Below are positions 24,732-33,601 of a stretch of DNA of 33,691 bases, piece after piece. Positions within the stretch are counted from its first letter, which is position 1; the number at the start of each line of letters is the position of its first letter. The notes under the pieces were generated by a model. That model was given only the letters and a program-made list of their open reading frames with translations, made no database searches and was not told the origin of the DNA. The stretch is from Candidatus Fermentibacteraceae bacterium (GTDB lineage: Bacteria > Fermentibacterota > Fermentibacteria > Fermentibacterales > JCC-6), in the NCBI GenBank assembly GCA_030592635.1, contig JAUVIS010000010.1, positions 1-33,691 on the forward strand, written 5' to 3'. Position numbers and translations under genes: made by a program.

Positions 24732-25577
24732 TTACTCTGCCGACGATTTCGCTCTGGCTTTGAATGTATTTTCAAGAAGAAAAGCAATTGTGAGTGGTCC
24801 CACACCTCCGGGAACCGGAGTTATCGCGGAGCAGACATCAAAGACATCGTTGTAGGCGACATCTCCAACCAGTTTTCCGTTACTGTTTCTGTTCATTCCA
24901 ACATCCACAACAACTGCTCCCGGTTTAACCCAGTCCCTTTGAATCATTTCCGGTTTACCCACAGCGACAATGAGAATGTCGGCCTTTCTGCACTGTCCCA
25001 TGAGATCCACAGTACGGCTGTGCGCGACTGTCACTGTACAGTTCTCCCTGAGCAGAAGCGCTGCCATGGGTTTCCCAACAATGTTGGATCTTCCCACAAC
25101 AAGAGCATTCTTACCGCGCATGGAGATGTCATGATGGTGAAGAAGTCCAACAATGCCTGAGGGGGTACACGGGAAAAGACCTTCTTCACCTCTCCACAGT
25201 CTTCCCACATTCACAGGGTGAAAGCCGTCCACATCCTTTTCAGGCAGCACTGCTGAAGCTACCCGGTCAACAGAGATGTGATCAGGAAGAGGAAGCTGAA
25301 CCAGAATGCCGTGGACAGTATCATCGCAGTTCAACTCACCGACAAGCCCCAGAATATCCGCTTCCGATGTTTCAGCGGGCAGGCCGATTACACGGCTGTT
25401 AAAGCCCACCTTTTTACAGGCCTTTTCTTTAGCGCCAACATAAACCCTGCTGGCCGGATCATCGCCGACCATTATCACTGCAAGCCCCGGAGCTGATCCC
25501 TGAAGCTCACTGACCCGATCTCTCAGGGAAGCTCTGACAACCCTGGCGTATTTCCTGCCGGAAAGGACAAGAGCCAT
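24732..25577 (-). CDS. folD: Bifunctional methylenetetrahydrofolate dehydrogenase / methenyltetrahydrofolate cyclohydrolase
   Basis: FolD interconverts 5,10-methylene-, methenyl- and 10-formyl-tetrahydrofolate. The 281 residues show the catalytic stretch ASRVYVGAKEKACKKVGF with the YxxxK pair, ILVQLPLPDHI, PEKDVDGFHPVN, the NAD(P) motif VVGRSNIVGKPMAALL and the signature TPVPGGVGPLTIAFLLENT. It starts one base after the rplU stop, with AAAGGG overlapping that stop. 10-formyl-THF feeds the two formyltransfer steps of purine synthesis, which fits the pur genes upstream on the same strand. Confidence 0.97.
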   Translation of the reverse strand: MALVLSGRKYARVVRASLRDRVSELQGSAPGLAVIMVGDDPASRVYVGAKEKACKKVGFNSRVIGLPAETSEADILGLVGELNCDDTVHGILVQLPLPDHISVDRVASAVLPEKDVDGFHPVNVGRLWRGEEGLFPCTPSGIVGLLHHHDISMRGKNALVVGRSNIVGKPMAALLLRENCTVTVAHSRTVDLMGQCRKADILIVAVGKPEMIQRDWVKPGAVVVDVGMNRNSNGKLVGDVAYNDVFDVCSAITPVPGGVGPLTIAFLLENTFKARAKSSAE

Positions 25578-25578
25578 G

Positions 25579-25893
25579 TTATCCCTTTGTGATCTTCTCG
25601 ATCTCGACCCAGGTCTGGTTCTGTCTGTGACCGGTCTTCCGTTCGTATCCCTTGCGCCTCTTGCGTTTGTAAACCACGACTTTGGGTCCCCTTGATTGCT
25701 CTACAATCTTGGCCAGAACCTTTATCCCGTCGATAAACGGGTGTCCTACAACAACTTTATCATCTTTGGCAACAAGAAGCACTTCCTCAAAAGTGTGAGA
25801 AGCACCCTCTTCCCCGGTAAGACGGGGAACCATCAACTTCATACCCGGTTCAACTCTGAATTGAGTTCCACCTGTTTTAATAATCGCGTACAA
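25579..25893 (-). CDS. rplU: 50S ribosomal protein bL21
   Basis: bL21 binds 23S rRNA in the large subunit. The 104 residues match the family well: YAIIKTGGTQFRVEPG at the N-terminus and KVVVYKRKRRKGYERKTGHRQNQTWVEI near the end. The start codon is TTG with GGAGG 6 nt upstream; no ATG is available in frame nearby. It lies between rng and folD. The usual downstream partner rpmA (bL27) is not here, nor anywhere in the window. Confidence 0.97.
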   Translation of the reverse strand: MYAIIKTGGTQFRVEPGMKLMVPRLTGEEGASHTFEEVLLVAKDDKVVVGHPFIDGIKVLAKIVEQSRGPKVVVYKRKRRKGYERKTGHRQNQTWVEIEKITKG

Positions 25894-25965
25894 ACCGTAC
25901 CTCCATTTATATTAATCTAATTCACCAGTAATACGCAGCCTAATCACTTATCAGAACAGCGCAAA

Positions 25966-25994
25966 CTTATACTATTTCAACCCTTCGAGGTCAA
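25966..25994 (-). promoter_or_regulatory. Promoter of rplU-folD
   Basis: On the minus strand TTGACC (25989-25994, overlapping the rng stop codon) and TATAAG (25966-25971) are exactly 17 bp apart. Each box matches 5 of 6 consensus bases. A leader of roughly 65-70 nt then precedes rplU, long enough for ribosomal-protein autoregulation, though I could not fold a clear known leader. Confidence 0.7.
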
Positions 25995-27538
25995 GTTCCG
26001 GCATCAGGTGAGTACAAGCCTGAAATATCTTCATGCGAGTCAAGAGAAAACACCTTGAACTCGGCCTGAAGCATTCTCTCATCCTCATGAATATGAACTG
26101 AAATTCTGTCACTTCTTGCGGTAAGATACTCAAGGCGTCTTCCGTCATCCTCCATGAGGTACTTTGCGACAATGGGATTAATGGTTACCACCATATTCGT
26201 GTGCTTCTTCCCGTTGGCGGCTCTCTCCAGGAAACGCTCTATTCCCGTGAGCACACTTACCGGTGTTTGAATTCTGCCGGTGCCCGCACAATGTTCGCAT
26301 ACTCCTGACATGGACTGAACAAGACTGGGTCTCACTCGTTTTCTCGTCATCTCCACCAGCCCCATGGGACTGACCTGACATGTTTTTGTGGGGGATCTGT
26401 CTCTCCCCAGCTCGCCTCTGAGACAGTTTACTACCTTATCTCGATGTGATGAATTATCCATGTCAATGAAGTCAATTACAATAATGCCGCCGAGATCCCG
26501 AAGGCGCAACTGGCGGGCAACCTCACTGGCAGCTTCCATATTTGTCTTCAGTATTGTGTCTTCCTGCCTCCTGCGCCCCACATACCTCTTTGTATTCACA
26601 TCTATGGCAACAAGAGCCTCGGTGTGATCAATTACAATTGATCCTCCGCTCTTAAGTAAAACTTCTCTGCGCACAAGACCGGATATTTCCTTCTCTATGC
26701 CATACTGATCGAATATCGGTGTCTTGCCCCTGTAGTATTTCACCTTGCCTGCGACACCGGGATCAAATGCCTTCAAATACCTTCTGATCTGCTTTGCGAC
26801 AATCCTTGAATCGCACACAATTGAGTTCATATCAGGAGTAACAAGATCCCGCACAGTCATTGTGATAAGATCATGCTCCTGATGAAGAAGAGCCGGTGCT
26901 CTGGACTTAACAGTAAGAGCGCCTATCTCTTTCCACTTGTTAACTATCCTGACAACATCAGTTCTAAAACTCTCCTCGTCCTTATCAACCCCGGCAGTTC
27001 TGGCTATGATGCCGAAACCCTCAGTCCTGACCTGTTGAACTATTTTTCTCAGCCGGCTTCTTTCCTGCCGGTCGGTTATCTTTCTTGACACTCCCGCGAC
27101 TGAATCTCCGGGCATGCTCACAACATACCTTCCCGCGATACTTATTCTGGTACTCACTCTGGCGCCTTTTGTACCTATAGGCTCCTTGGTAACCTGGACG
27201 AGAATTCTTTTACCCTTCTCCAGCACCTTCTCAATCGGTCTCCGGGTCTCATCCGCCCTGGGCGGTTTTCCTTCCATAAGAGCCCTGGCAAAGCTGTTTT
27301 CGTCCGCCAGCTTTTCTCTCACATCAGATACATGCAGGAAAGCACTTCTTTCCAGCCCGATATCCACAAAAGCAGCCTGCATCCCGGGGAGTACCGCGTT
27401 AATCTTTCCGAGGTAGATGTTTCCGACAATGTGCTTATCGTCTGCCATTTCGACAATAAGCTCCATAAGTCTGCCATCTTCCATAACAGCGATTCGAGTG
27501 ACTTCCGGATGCTGGTTGACTACAAAATCAACCTTCAT
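25991..27538 (-). CDS. rng: Ribonuclease E/G family endoribonuclease (RNase G-like)
   Basis: This is a single-strand RNA endonuclease for rRNA maturation and mRNA decay. The 515 residues contain an S1 domain (GNIYLGKINAVLPGMQAAFVDIG...AFLHVSD), the 5'-sensor/RNase H-like region, the metal-site aspartates in LVAIDVNTKRYVG and GIIVIDFIDMD, and the zinc-link Cys pair in CEHCAGTGRI. The length matches RNase G rather than the longer RNase E with its scaffold tail. The ATG overlaps the end of the radical SAM gene by 11 bp, with GAAGGAG upstream. Confidence 0.95.
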   Translation of the reverse strand: MKVDFVVNQHPEVTRIAVMEDGRLMELIVEMADDKHIVGNIYLGKINAVLPGMQAAFVDIGLERSAFLHVSDVREKLADENSFARALMEGKPPRADETRRPIEKVLEKGKRILVQVTKEPIGTKGARVSTRISIAGRYVVSMPGDSVAGVSRKITDRQERSRLRKIVQQVRTEGFGIIARTAGVDKDEESFRTDVVRIVNKWKEIGALTVKSRAPALLHQEHDLITMTVRDLVTPDMNSIVCDSRIVAKQIRRYLKAFDPGVAGKVKYYRGKTPIFDQYGIEKEISGLVRREVLLKSGGSIVIDHTEALVAIDVNTKRYVGRRRQEDTILKTNMEAASEVARQLRLRDLGGIIVIDFIDMDNSSHRDKVVNCLRGELGRDRSPTKTCQVSPMGLVEMTRKRVRPSLVQSMSGVCEHCAGTGRIQTPVSVLTGIERFLERAANGKKHTNMVVTINPIVAKYLMEDDGRRLEYLTARSDRISVHIHEDERMLQAEFKVFSLDSHEDISGLYSPDAGT

Positions 27539-29879
27539 TAATTACTTCTCCTTCAGCCGCGGTAATGAGCGGTACAAGTCGTCCCGCCTGATCCGCAGCG
27601 TAAATGTTACTTCTTACAATGGATCCCCATCTCACGCCGGCAGCCTCCATAGCCCTGTCGGGCCTGGAAGCCCCTTTTCGAGGATCCGAGATCATACGCA
27701 CTTTATTCCCGTCAATAACCGAGATGGACAGCACAAGCCCGCTCCCTCTCAGGTAGTCAATCAGTTTATCGGCGTTTTCAACGCCATCAATAATATACTC
27801 CGCCGCAGCTGTTAAGGAACCGGGCGATCTGTACTTTCCCGAAATCTTCTTCATGGCAATGATCCTGAAACCCGCGGGAAGCACCTGAGAAAGAGATTTC
27901 AGTATCAAGTCAAGGTTCACAGATTCCATCAGTTGAAAATCCAGGTACTCGCTGTCACTGCCCATACCGAGAGGAATCGGCTGTGAAAAAACAAGTTTCA
28001 TCCGTCTTGCAAAACCGGAACTGTAATACACGGGAAGACCGCTTCTTCTCATCGCTCTTGTCCACATTCTTACCATATCAAGGTGTGAGGTGAATCGGGA
28101 GAGACCAGTCTTTGAATATCTCAGGCGTATTCTCTCGACAGGCAGACTTTCCGTAACGCGCCCGTTTATCCTGTCCTTGGAAATCAGAGAAGGGAAAGGC
28201 GGCACATTCCCGTCACAGGCACCGCAGTTACTGCAGCCGGCTGCTCTGCAATCAGAGAGTGTCTCCTCTCTGGAAGACCGCTCGTACTCGCGGATCAGCC
28301 ACTGCCTGCTTACACCCGTATCCACAAAATCCCAGGGAAGCGGATCTTCAATATGGAATCTGGCAAACTGTGTTTCGCTGATAAGCTTCTCCCAGATGTC
28401 CCAGCGGAAAAGATCACTCCACCCGTCGAAAACCGCACCCTCACGGTAAGCCCTCTCAAGAATATCCTGAGAATCTTTCCCGCCGGTACACAGAAAGTAT
28501 TCAACTGCGGAAACCTTTGGATCATTCCACGCCACCCTGGCTCTTCGGCAATTGCTCCTGACAAGCTGGATTCTTCTCCAGAGTTCTTCGTGCCCCGGCC
28601 GGGCAGCCCATTGGAACGGAGTGTGAGGTTTGGGGACAAAGGGTGAAATAGCTGCGGTAACCTTCCTTTTCTTTCCCATGATTTTCGCCACAGAGTCCGC
28701 AAGAGCGGCAATTGCCAGAATGTCCTCATCAGTCTCGCCCGGAAGGCCAACCATAAAGTAGAGCTTGATCCCGCGGGCGCCCATCCGCGAAGCCGTCTCA
28801 GCAGCCTTAAGAATTTCATCATTGGACAGGGGCTTATTGATAATTTTCCTCATCCGCTCACTGCCGGCTTCCGGTGCCATTGTCAGGTTGCCCTTGAAGA
28901 ATTTTCTGTTGCTGAGCCCCGGAAGAGTGTCCGGCCTCAGGGAGGGCTGGGATATTCTGAGATGCATCTCCTCTTCAAGCACATCAAAGCCTTCGAGCAG
29001 CTCATTCAATCTTGAGTAATCGCTGAAAGAAAGTGTAAGCACGCCCGCCTGCTCCCATCCTGTGCAGTTAACAGATTCTCTTATCAGCTCCAGAACATCC
29101 TCCGGACATCTTTCACGAACAGGCCTTGACAGCTGCGAGGCCTGGCAGAATCGGCAGCCGCGGGTGCAGCCCCTTGATATTTCCACAACCGCCCGGTCGT
29201 GAACCACTGTGGCCATGGGAACAATCTGCTTCACCGGAGCGTCTTCAATCCGCAACTTCTCAGATACCGCCCAGCGAACAGTCCCGCTGTCATGGTACGC
29301 GGGAACCAGCACTGAGGGCAGAGCAGAGACTCTGAGCAGTTTTTCGTTCCGATTCAGACTGGAACACAGAATTTTCATCAGAGGCAGAAGCCCCGCTTCG
29401 GCTTCACCGAGAAAAATGACATCCACAAAGGGCATCAGAGGAACGGGATTTGCCAACCCGCCACCACCGGCGAGAATGACCGGATCGTCGTCACGACGGT
29501 CTTCTGATCGTAATTCAAGCTTCATAAGATCAAGCAGTGAAAGAACATTAGTGTAAAGGATCTCTGTTGAAATACCGAATCCTACAACCGCGCGTTCAAA
29601 AACGGGATCTCCCGCTTCAAGGTCAAGCCACGGCAGATCCCTTTCCTTCATTATCCGATACATATCAGCCGCCGGATGAAATCCGCGCCTTACGGAGTAT
29701 TCCCCTGTTTCAAGCAGCAGATGCCGTACAACCCTGAGACCAAAGTTGGATGCTCCAAGCTCGTATGTGTCCGGATAAACAAGAGTAACTCTGGGGCCCG
29801 GCTCATCTGTTGAGGCGTTATACTCAAGTCCTATATACTGCTGGGGTCGATCCACTTCCTTCAATGCATCGAAAAACAA
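27528..29879 (-). CDS. Radical SAM protein fused to DUF2344 (TIGR03960/TIGR03936-type fusion)
   Basis: This is a 783-residue fusion of unknown reaction. The N-terminal part (about 1-200, TLVYPDTYELGASNFGLRVV..) resembles the B12-binding-like domain of such enzymes. The radical SAM core carries the Cx3Cx2C cluster motif SRGCTRGCRFCQ (Cys238, 242, 245), and TMAPEAGSERMRKIINK is typical. A Cys-rich patch (CRAAGCSNCGACDG, near 575) could bind another metal cluster. From about 600 comes the DUF2344 domain (VERIRLRYSKTGLSRFTSHLDMVRMWTRAMRRSGLPV). Such fusions commonly lie next to rng and rplU, as here, suggesting a link to RNA or ribosome maturation. The start codon is a TTG with AAAAAGGG very close, so the start is unsure. 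Confidence 0.9.
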   Translation of the reverse strand: MFFDALKEVDRPQQYIGLEYNASTDEPGPRVTLVYPDTYELGASNFGLRVVRHLLLETGEYSVRRGFHPAADMYRIMKERDLPWLDLEAGDPVFERAVVGFGISTEILYTNVLSLLDLMKLELRSEDRRDDDPVILAGGGGLANPVPLMPFVDVIFLGEAEAGLLPLMKILCSSLNRNEKLLRVSALPSVLVPAYHDSGTVRWAVSEKLRIEDAPVKQIVPMATVVHDRAVVEISRGCTRGCRFCQASQLSRPVRERCPEDVLELIRESVNCTGWEQAGVLTLSFSDYSRLNELLEGFDVLEEEMHLRISQPSLRPDTLPGLSNRKFFKGNLTMAPEAGSERMRKIINKPLSNDEILKAAETASRMGARGIKLYFMVGLPGETDEDILAIAALADSVAKIMGKKRKVTAAISPFVPKPHTPFQWAARPGHEELWRRIQLVRSNCRRARVAWNDPKVSAVEYFLCTGGKDSQDILERAYREGAVFDGWSDLFRWDIWEKLISETQFARFHIEDPLPWDFVDTGVSRQWLIREYERSSREETLSDCRAAGCSNCGACDGNVPPFPSLISKDRINGRVTESLPVERIRLRYSKTGLSRFTSHLDMVRMWTRAMRRSGLPVYYSSGFARRMKLVFSQPIPLGMGSDSEYLDFQLMESVNLDLILKSLSQVLPAGFRIIAMKKISGKYRSPGSLTAAAEYIIDGVENADKLIDYLRGSGLVLSISVIDGNKVRMISDPRKGASRPDRAMEAAGVRWGSIVRSNIYAADQAGRLVPLITAAEGEVINEG

Positions 29880-29887
29880 TCCCTTTT

Positions 29888-30400
29888 TCAGATCCAGAAA
29901 AAGACCTCCTGAGAAACAGGATTGCTGAAAAGACCGCCTGCTCTTGTGTGGCTCACAGAAAGATCCAGAGCCATTTTCTTTGTGAGTGCTTCATCAGTAT
30001 CCTTAAGGTATCCAAACCGCCAGAGAACACCGTAACGCAGCGATTCAACAGGAAAACCTCTCCGCTTCAGAAGTTCTGTCCAGTTCTCGCTGACACTGTC
30101 AATATGATCCCGAACAACAATTCCTACCCACTGCAATTCTGTATCCTCCTCTGTGAAAGAAGAATCCTCCCCGGGGAAGAACCACACCTGCTTATTGGGA
30201 TTAACAATGTCAGTAAAATGACCAATCAGTTCCGAAACAGTATCCCTTCCGCCTCTGGAGACTTCAAACTCCCAGAGATCATACCTCTGGAGTTTCAGCG
30301 GAGGAAGAAGAAGCCTCATTGCCTTGATCGCATTGAGTGCCGTTACCGCCTGGGGATCAGGTGTTTTCAACCGTACCGCGATCTGAACACTGTCCATCAT
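29888..30400 (-). CDS. purS: Tandem PurS-like protein (FGAM synthetase accessory subunit)
   Basis: PurS normally bridges PurQ and PurL in the three-part FGAM synthetase, and is about 80 residues long. This protein has 170. Its first half opens VQIAVRLKTPDPQAVTALNAIKAM and closes LIGHFTDIVNPNKQVWFF. Its second half opens WVGIVVRDHIDSVSENWTELLKRRGF and closes GGLFSNPVSQEVFFW. Both closings resemble the PurS end LLANPVIExY, so I read it as two fused PurS units. The ATG overlaps the purQ stop (ATGA), so it is made together with PurQ and PurL. The identification rests on position plus a weak sequence pattern, and the symbol is tentative. Confidence 0.75.
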   Translation of the reverse strand: MMDSVQIAVRLKTPDPQAVTALNAIKAMRLLLPPLKLQRYDLWEFEVSRGGRDTVSELIGHFTDIVNPNKQVWFFPGEDSSFTEEDTELQWVGIVVRDHIDSVSENWTELLKRRGFPVESLRYGVLWRFGYLKDTDEALTKKMALDLSVSHTRAGGLFSNPVSQEVFFWI

Positions 30401-31209
30401 TCCACCCCCAGGTACTTCGCGAGACTCTTGAAAATAACAGCTCCCGGTCCGGGCTGATCTCCCAGACCCTTCAGAGATGAATTCCTCCTCATGTCGCCCC
30501 AGGGGCCCCGCAGATCCGGAGGAACCTGCCAGAGGTGGAAGCTCCGTTCAGGATGAGGCATCATGGCAAGAACATTGCCGTCAACATTCATAAGAGCCGC
30601 CACATCAAACGCTGATCCATTCGGGTTGGCGGGGTAGCCATCAGGATCAGAACCGTCAACAGCGCAGTAAGTAAGACCAATATGGCTCCTTACCCTCTCC
30701 ATGTCTTCTTTCCTGAAAGCGAATCTGCCTTCAGCATGGGCAAACGGCACAGGAATCGGCTCACCGTCCGCGGCACAAAGCCAGGGACACCTTTCAATTG
30801 CTTCAGGAGCAGGCCTCAGGTAAATCCATCCGGAAAGGTAACCGCTTCTGCCCGGTGCGAGATTTCCGGCAAGTGCTCCCTGAATGGATCCCGGCTTCCA
30901 TCCGGGAACCAGACCGCTTTCCAGTAATACCTGAGCGCCATTGCAAATACCGAGAATGGGTTTTCCGTTCACCGCCTCTTCAGAAATGAGATCCATAATG
31001 CTCTCCCGGGCAGCAATAACACCGGCCCTGATCCTGTCCTGAAAAGAAAAACCACCGGGAAGCACATAGGCGTCAGCTCTGTTGTCAGAAAGCAGTTCCA
31101 TTTCGTTCCAGTTGTAAATACGGGCACTAATGCCTGAATCCCTGAGTACTCTGGCGGTCTCGAGCTCACAGTTGGAGCCCGGGAATCTGATAACAGCCGC
31201 ATGGGACAT
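30397..31209 (-). CDS. purQ: Phosphoribosylformylglycinamidine synthase, glutaminase subunit PurQ
   Basis: PurQ is a class I glutamine amidotransferase that feeds ammonia to PurL. Motifs are AAVIRFPGSNCELETARVL at the N-terminus, LPGGFSFQDRIRAG, the nucleophile Cys in ILGICNGAQVLLESGL and the catalytic His-Glu in MMPHPERS. At 270 residues it is the longer variant; many PurQ have about 225. The ATG shares a base with the purL stop (TGATG), with GAGGAGG upstream. The stop overlaps the PurS-like gene by 4 bp. Confidence 0.96.
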   Translation of the reverse strand: MSHAAVIRFPGSNCELETARVLRDSGISARIYNWNEMELLSDNRADAYVLPGGFSFQDRIRAGVIAARESIMDLISEEAVNGKPILGICNGAQVLLESGLVPGWKPGSIQGALAGNLAPGRSGYLSGWIYLRPAPEAIERCPWLCAADGEPIPVPFAHAEGRFAFRKEDMERVRSHIGLTYCAVDGSDPDGYPANPNGSAFDVAALMNVDGNVLAMMPHPERSFHLWQVPPDLRGPWGDMRRNSSLKGLGDQPGPGAVIFKSLAKYLGVE

Positions 31210-33488
31210 CAGATGCCCTCCTCTCTCCAGATAACCAAAGCCAGTTTATCCGACCACTCTTTTCTCAAAGTTTCCAGATCAACCGACCATCCGTTGCCCG
31301 AAACTGAGCACCCCTCGCAAACCCTTCCAGCCACGGAAACAAATTCAGGCAGAGTAACATCTTCAACGAAACGGGGATCAACTTCCATAAGATACCCCGG
31401 TGTCTCGGAGAAAAGAGTGACAGGATTTGAGTCAAGAGAAAATTCGATGCCAAGCTTTCCACTGGACAGAGCCATCTCGGCTCCGGCAATTGCAAGGCCT
31501 CCTCCGCTGATATCGTGTACCGAGTAAGCTCTACCGTCGTGAATCACCCCGAGAACCCAGTCTGCCATCTTCTTCTCCAGGGAGCCCCTGAAAGCTGGAA
31601 CTGTTCCGCCGTGATGATTGAGACAGCTGCGGTAGAAAAGACTTCCTCCCAGTTCATCCTTCCTGATACCGATGAGCAGAATAAGATTCCCTTCTTTCCT
31701 GAGTACAATATCGGTAGCTTTCCTGTGGTCGTGAATCTTCCCGAAAACCGCGACAATCGGAGAAGGGGGAATAGCCTTTCCGCCGGTAGACTGGTTGTAA
31801 AAACTCACATTGCCGGATACTACAGGCAATGGATAGTCGCCTCCGCTGAATCCCAGAAATCCGCAGGCTTCAACAATACCGGACACAGCCTGTTTGAATT
31901 GCCAGAAAGCTTTCGGATCCTCCGGGTTACCGAAATTCAGACAGTCAGTGGCGCATATTGGAGTGGCGCCGGTGGCAACAACATTTCTTACGGCCTCACC
32001 CACTGCGTGAGCTCCTCCCAGGAATGGATCAAGTTCCCCGTACCAGGGGTTACCGTCTCCGCTCACAGCCAGTCCGGCTCTGGAGCCCTCCACAGGAACG
32101 GAAACACAGGAATCCGCCTCTCCGGGTCTCAACCTGGTAACACCCTGCACCTCGGAATCATAGTAAGACCAGATGTGTTTTCTGCTGCATCCGGAAATTG
32201 AAGTCAGGATTCTGATTATATCTCTCGAAGGATCGCAGGGTCTTTCCGCAGGCTCGGGTACTCCGCTGTCCACCGGGCATTCTTCCCTCCGGTAAACGAC
32301 CCCCTCTGTAATGCAGTTGATGGGGGTTTCGGCTGCGTTTTCGCCCCTGCATGTCACACTGTATACAGGTTTGGATTTGAATTTTCCAATAACTGCCGCG
32401 CGACAGTGGGGAAAAAGCCTGGGCAGTTCAAACCTCTCATTGTACACAGCGAGAACATCATCCGCCACGGAAGCAGGCACAGCCAGTCCGTACCTTTCCT
32501 GGGTTTCGCTGCAGGCAATCACCTCCGGGGAAAGATTCTTTATTGAAACCGGCACCGCGTCCAGATCCACATCAATTCCCAGTCCTCCGTGGGCTGCCAG
32601 CTCACTGGTAACACATGCTATGCCTCCTGCGCCCAGATCCTTGAATCCGAACTTGACTCCCTTCTCAAACAGTATGTCAAGAACTGCCTGGTTAGCCTCT
32701 GAAAGCACTCGTTTAAGGAAGGGGTCAGCCACCTGGACAGATCCCATTCCCTGTTCACCATCCAGATCCGCGCTGGCAAAAGTGGCACCGCCAAATCCTG
32801 TGTCATCTGTGGGTTTGCCTGTAAGCACAAGAACATAAGGTTCCCTGTGTGCTTCTTCCGGAACAAAACTGTGTACGATCCTGTCATGAGGCACAACACC
32901 GAAAGCCACTACATTGACCAGACAGTTGTCATCGTACCCCGGGTGAAATTCTGTATCACCGCCCATGTTTGGAACGCCCAGAGCATTACCATACTTCCAG
33001 ATACCCTCTACAACTCCCCGGACAATACCCCGGATTGTTTCACCCCGGGCACCCTCCGGGTCGCCAAAGCGAAGAAGATCCATTGAGCCGGTAACCCTGG
33101 CGCCCATACAGTAGACATCTCTGACAATTCCACCTATGCCGGTAGCTGCTCCCTCAACGGGGAGAACCTGCGAAGGGTGGTTATGGCTTTCGTGAGCCAC
33201 AACAAGATCCCATTCCCGACCATCCTGATGGCAGAAACTCACTACACCGGCATCCTCTCCCGGACCTATGACAACTCCCGGAGAATCAGCGGACAGAGTT
33301 TTCAACACCGGCTTTGAGCTTTTGTATGAACAATGCTCGCTCCACATGGTGTCAAAGAGATGAAACTCCAGTGGAGTCGGCATTCTGTTCACATAGCCCG
33401 CAAGTTTTTCCGCTTCTTCAACCGTCATTGCCAGACCACGAGAGGAAATTTCTCTTTTCAGCTCTTCCCTGTCCGGTATTTTTGACAT
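31209..33488 (-). CDS. purL: Phosphoribosylformylglycinamidine synthase subunit PurL (small type)
   Basis: PurL is the ATP-dependent synthetase that converts FGAR to FGAM in purine synthesis. The 759 residues are the small type, without the fused glutaminase or N-terminal PurS-like domain. Motifs include MWSEHCSYKSSKPVL, VVAHESHNHPS, GVPNMGGDTEFHP, GFKDLGAGGIACVTSE and the second half-repeat VHDISGGGLAIAGAEMAL. The ATG has GGAAGG 4 nt upstream. It begins the run purL-purQ-purS-rSAM-rng. The 200 bp upstream contains part of a repeat, and I see no clear promoter, PurR box or riboswitch there. Confidence 0.97.
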   Translation of the reverse strand: MSKIPDREELKREISSRGLAMTVEEAEKLAGYVNRMPTPLEFHLFDTMWSEHCSYKSSKPVLKTLSADSPGVVIGPGEDAGVVSFCHQDGREWDLVVAHESHNHPSQVLPVEGAATGIGGIVRDVYCMGARVTGSMDLLRFGDPEGARGETIRGIVRGVVEGIWKYGNALGVPNMGGDTEFHPGYDDNCLVNVVAFGVVPHDRIVHSFVPEEAHREPYVLVLTGKPTDDTGFGGATFASADLDGEQGMGSVQVADPFLKRVLSEANQAVLDILFEKGVKFGFKDLGAGGIACVTSELAAHGGLGIDVDLDAVPVSIKNLSPEVIACSETQERYGLAVPASVADDVLAVYNERFELPRLFPHCRAAVIGKFKSKPVYSVTCRGENAAETPINCITEGVVYRREECPVDSGVPEPAERPCDPSRDIIRILTSISGCSRKHIWSYYDSEVQGVTRLRPGEADSCVSVPVEGSRAGLAVSGDGNPWYGELDPFLGGAHAVGEAVRNVVATGATPICATDCLNFGNPEDPKAFWQFKQAVSGIVEACGFLGFSGGDYPLPVVSGNVSFYNQSTGGKAIPPSPIVAVFGKIHDHRKATDIVLRKEGNLILLIGIRKDELGGSLFYRSCLNHHGGTVPAFRGSLEKKMADWVLGVIHDGRAYSVHDISGGGLAIAGAEMALSSGKLGIEFSLDSNPVTLFSETPGYLMEVDPRFVEDVTLPEFVSVAGRVCEGCSVSGNGWSVDLETLRKEWSDKLALVIWREEGI

Positions 33489-33601
33489 ATTACCTTCCTA
33501 TGGAGTGTGACCGAGAATGAAGCATCCGCTAAGGCGGGATCTCGACAAGGTCTCGATTACGGCATAAAGGTTTCACAATCGGCTATAATCCGTGCTGTCG
33601 C

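Noticed and set aside
33584-33589. Perfect TATAAT on the + strand near the repeat
   Set aside because: No -35-like sequence lies 16-18 bp upstream and no gene follows in the window.
33489-33601. Purine riboswitch or PurR operator upstream of purL
   Set aside because: No conserved purine-riboswitch core and no PurR-box-like palindrome were found by eye.
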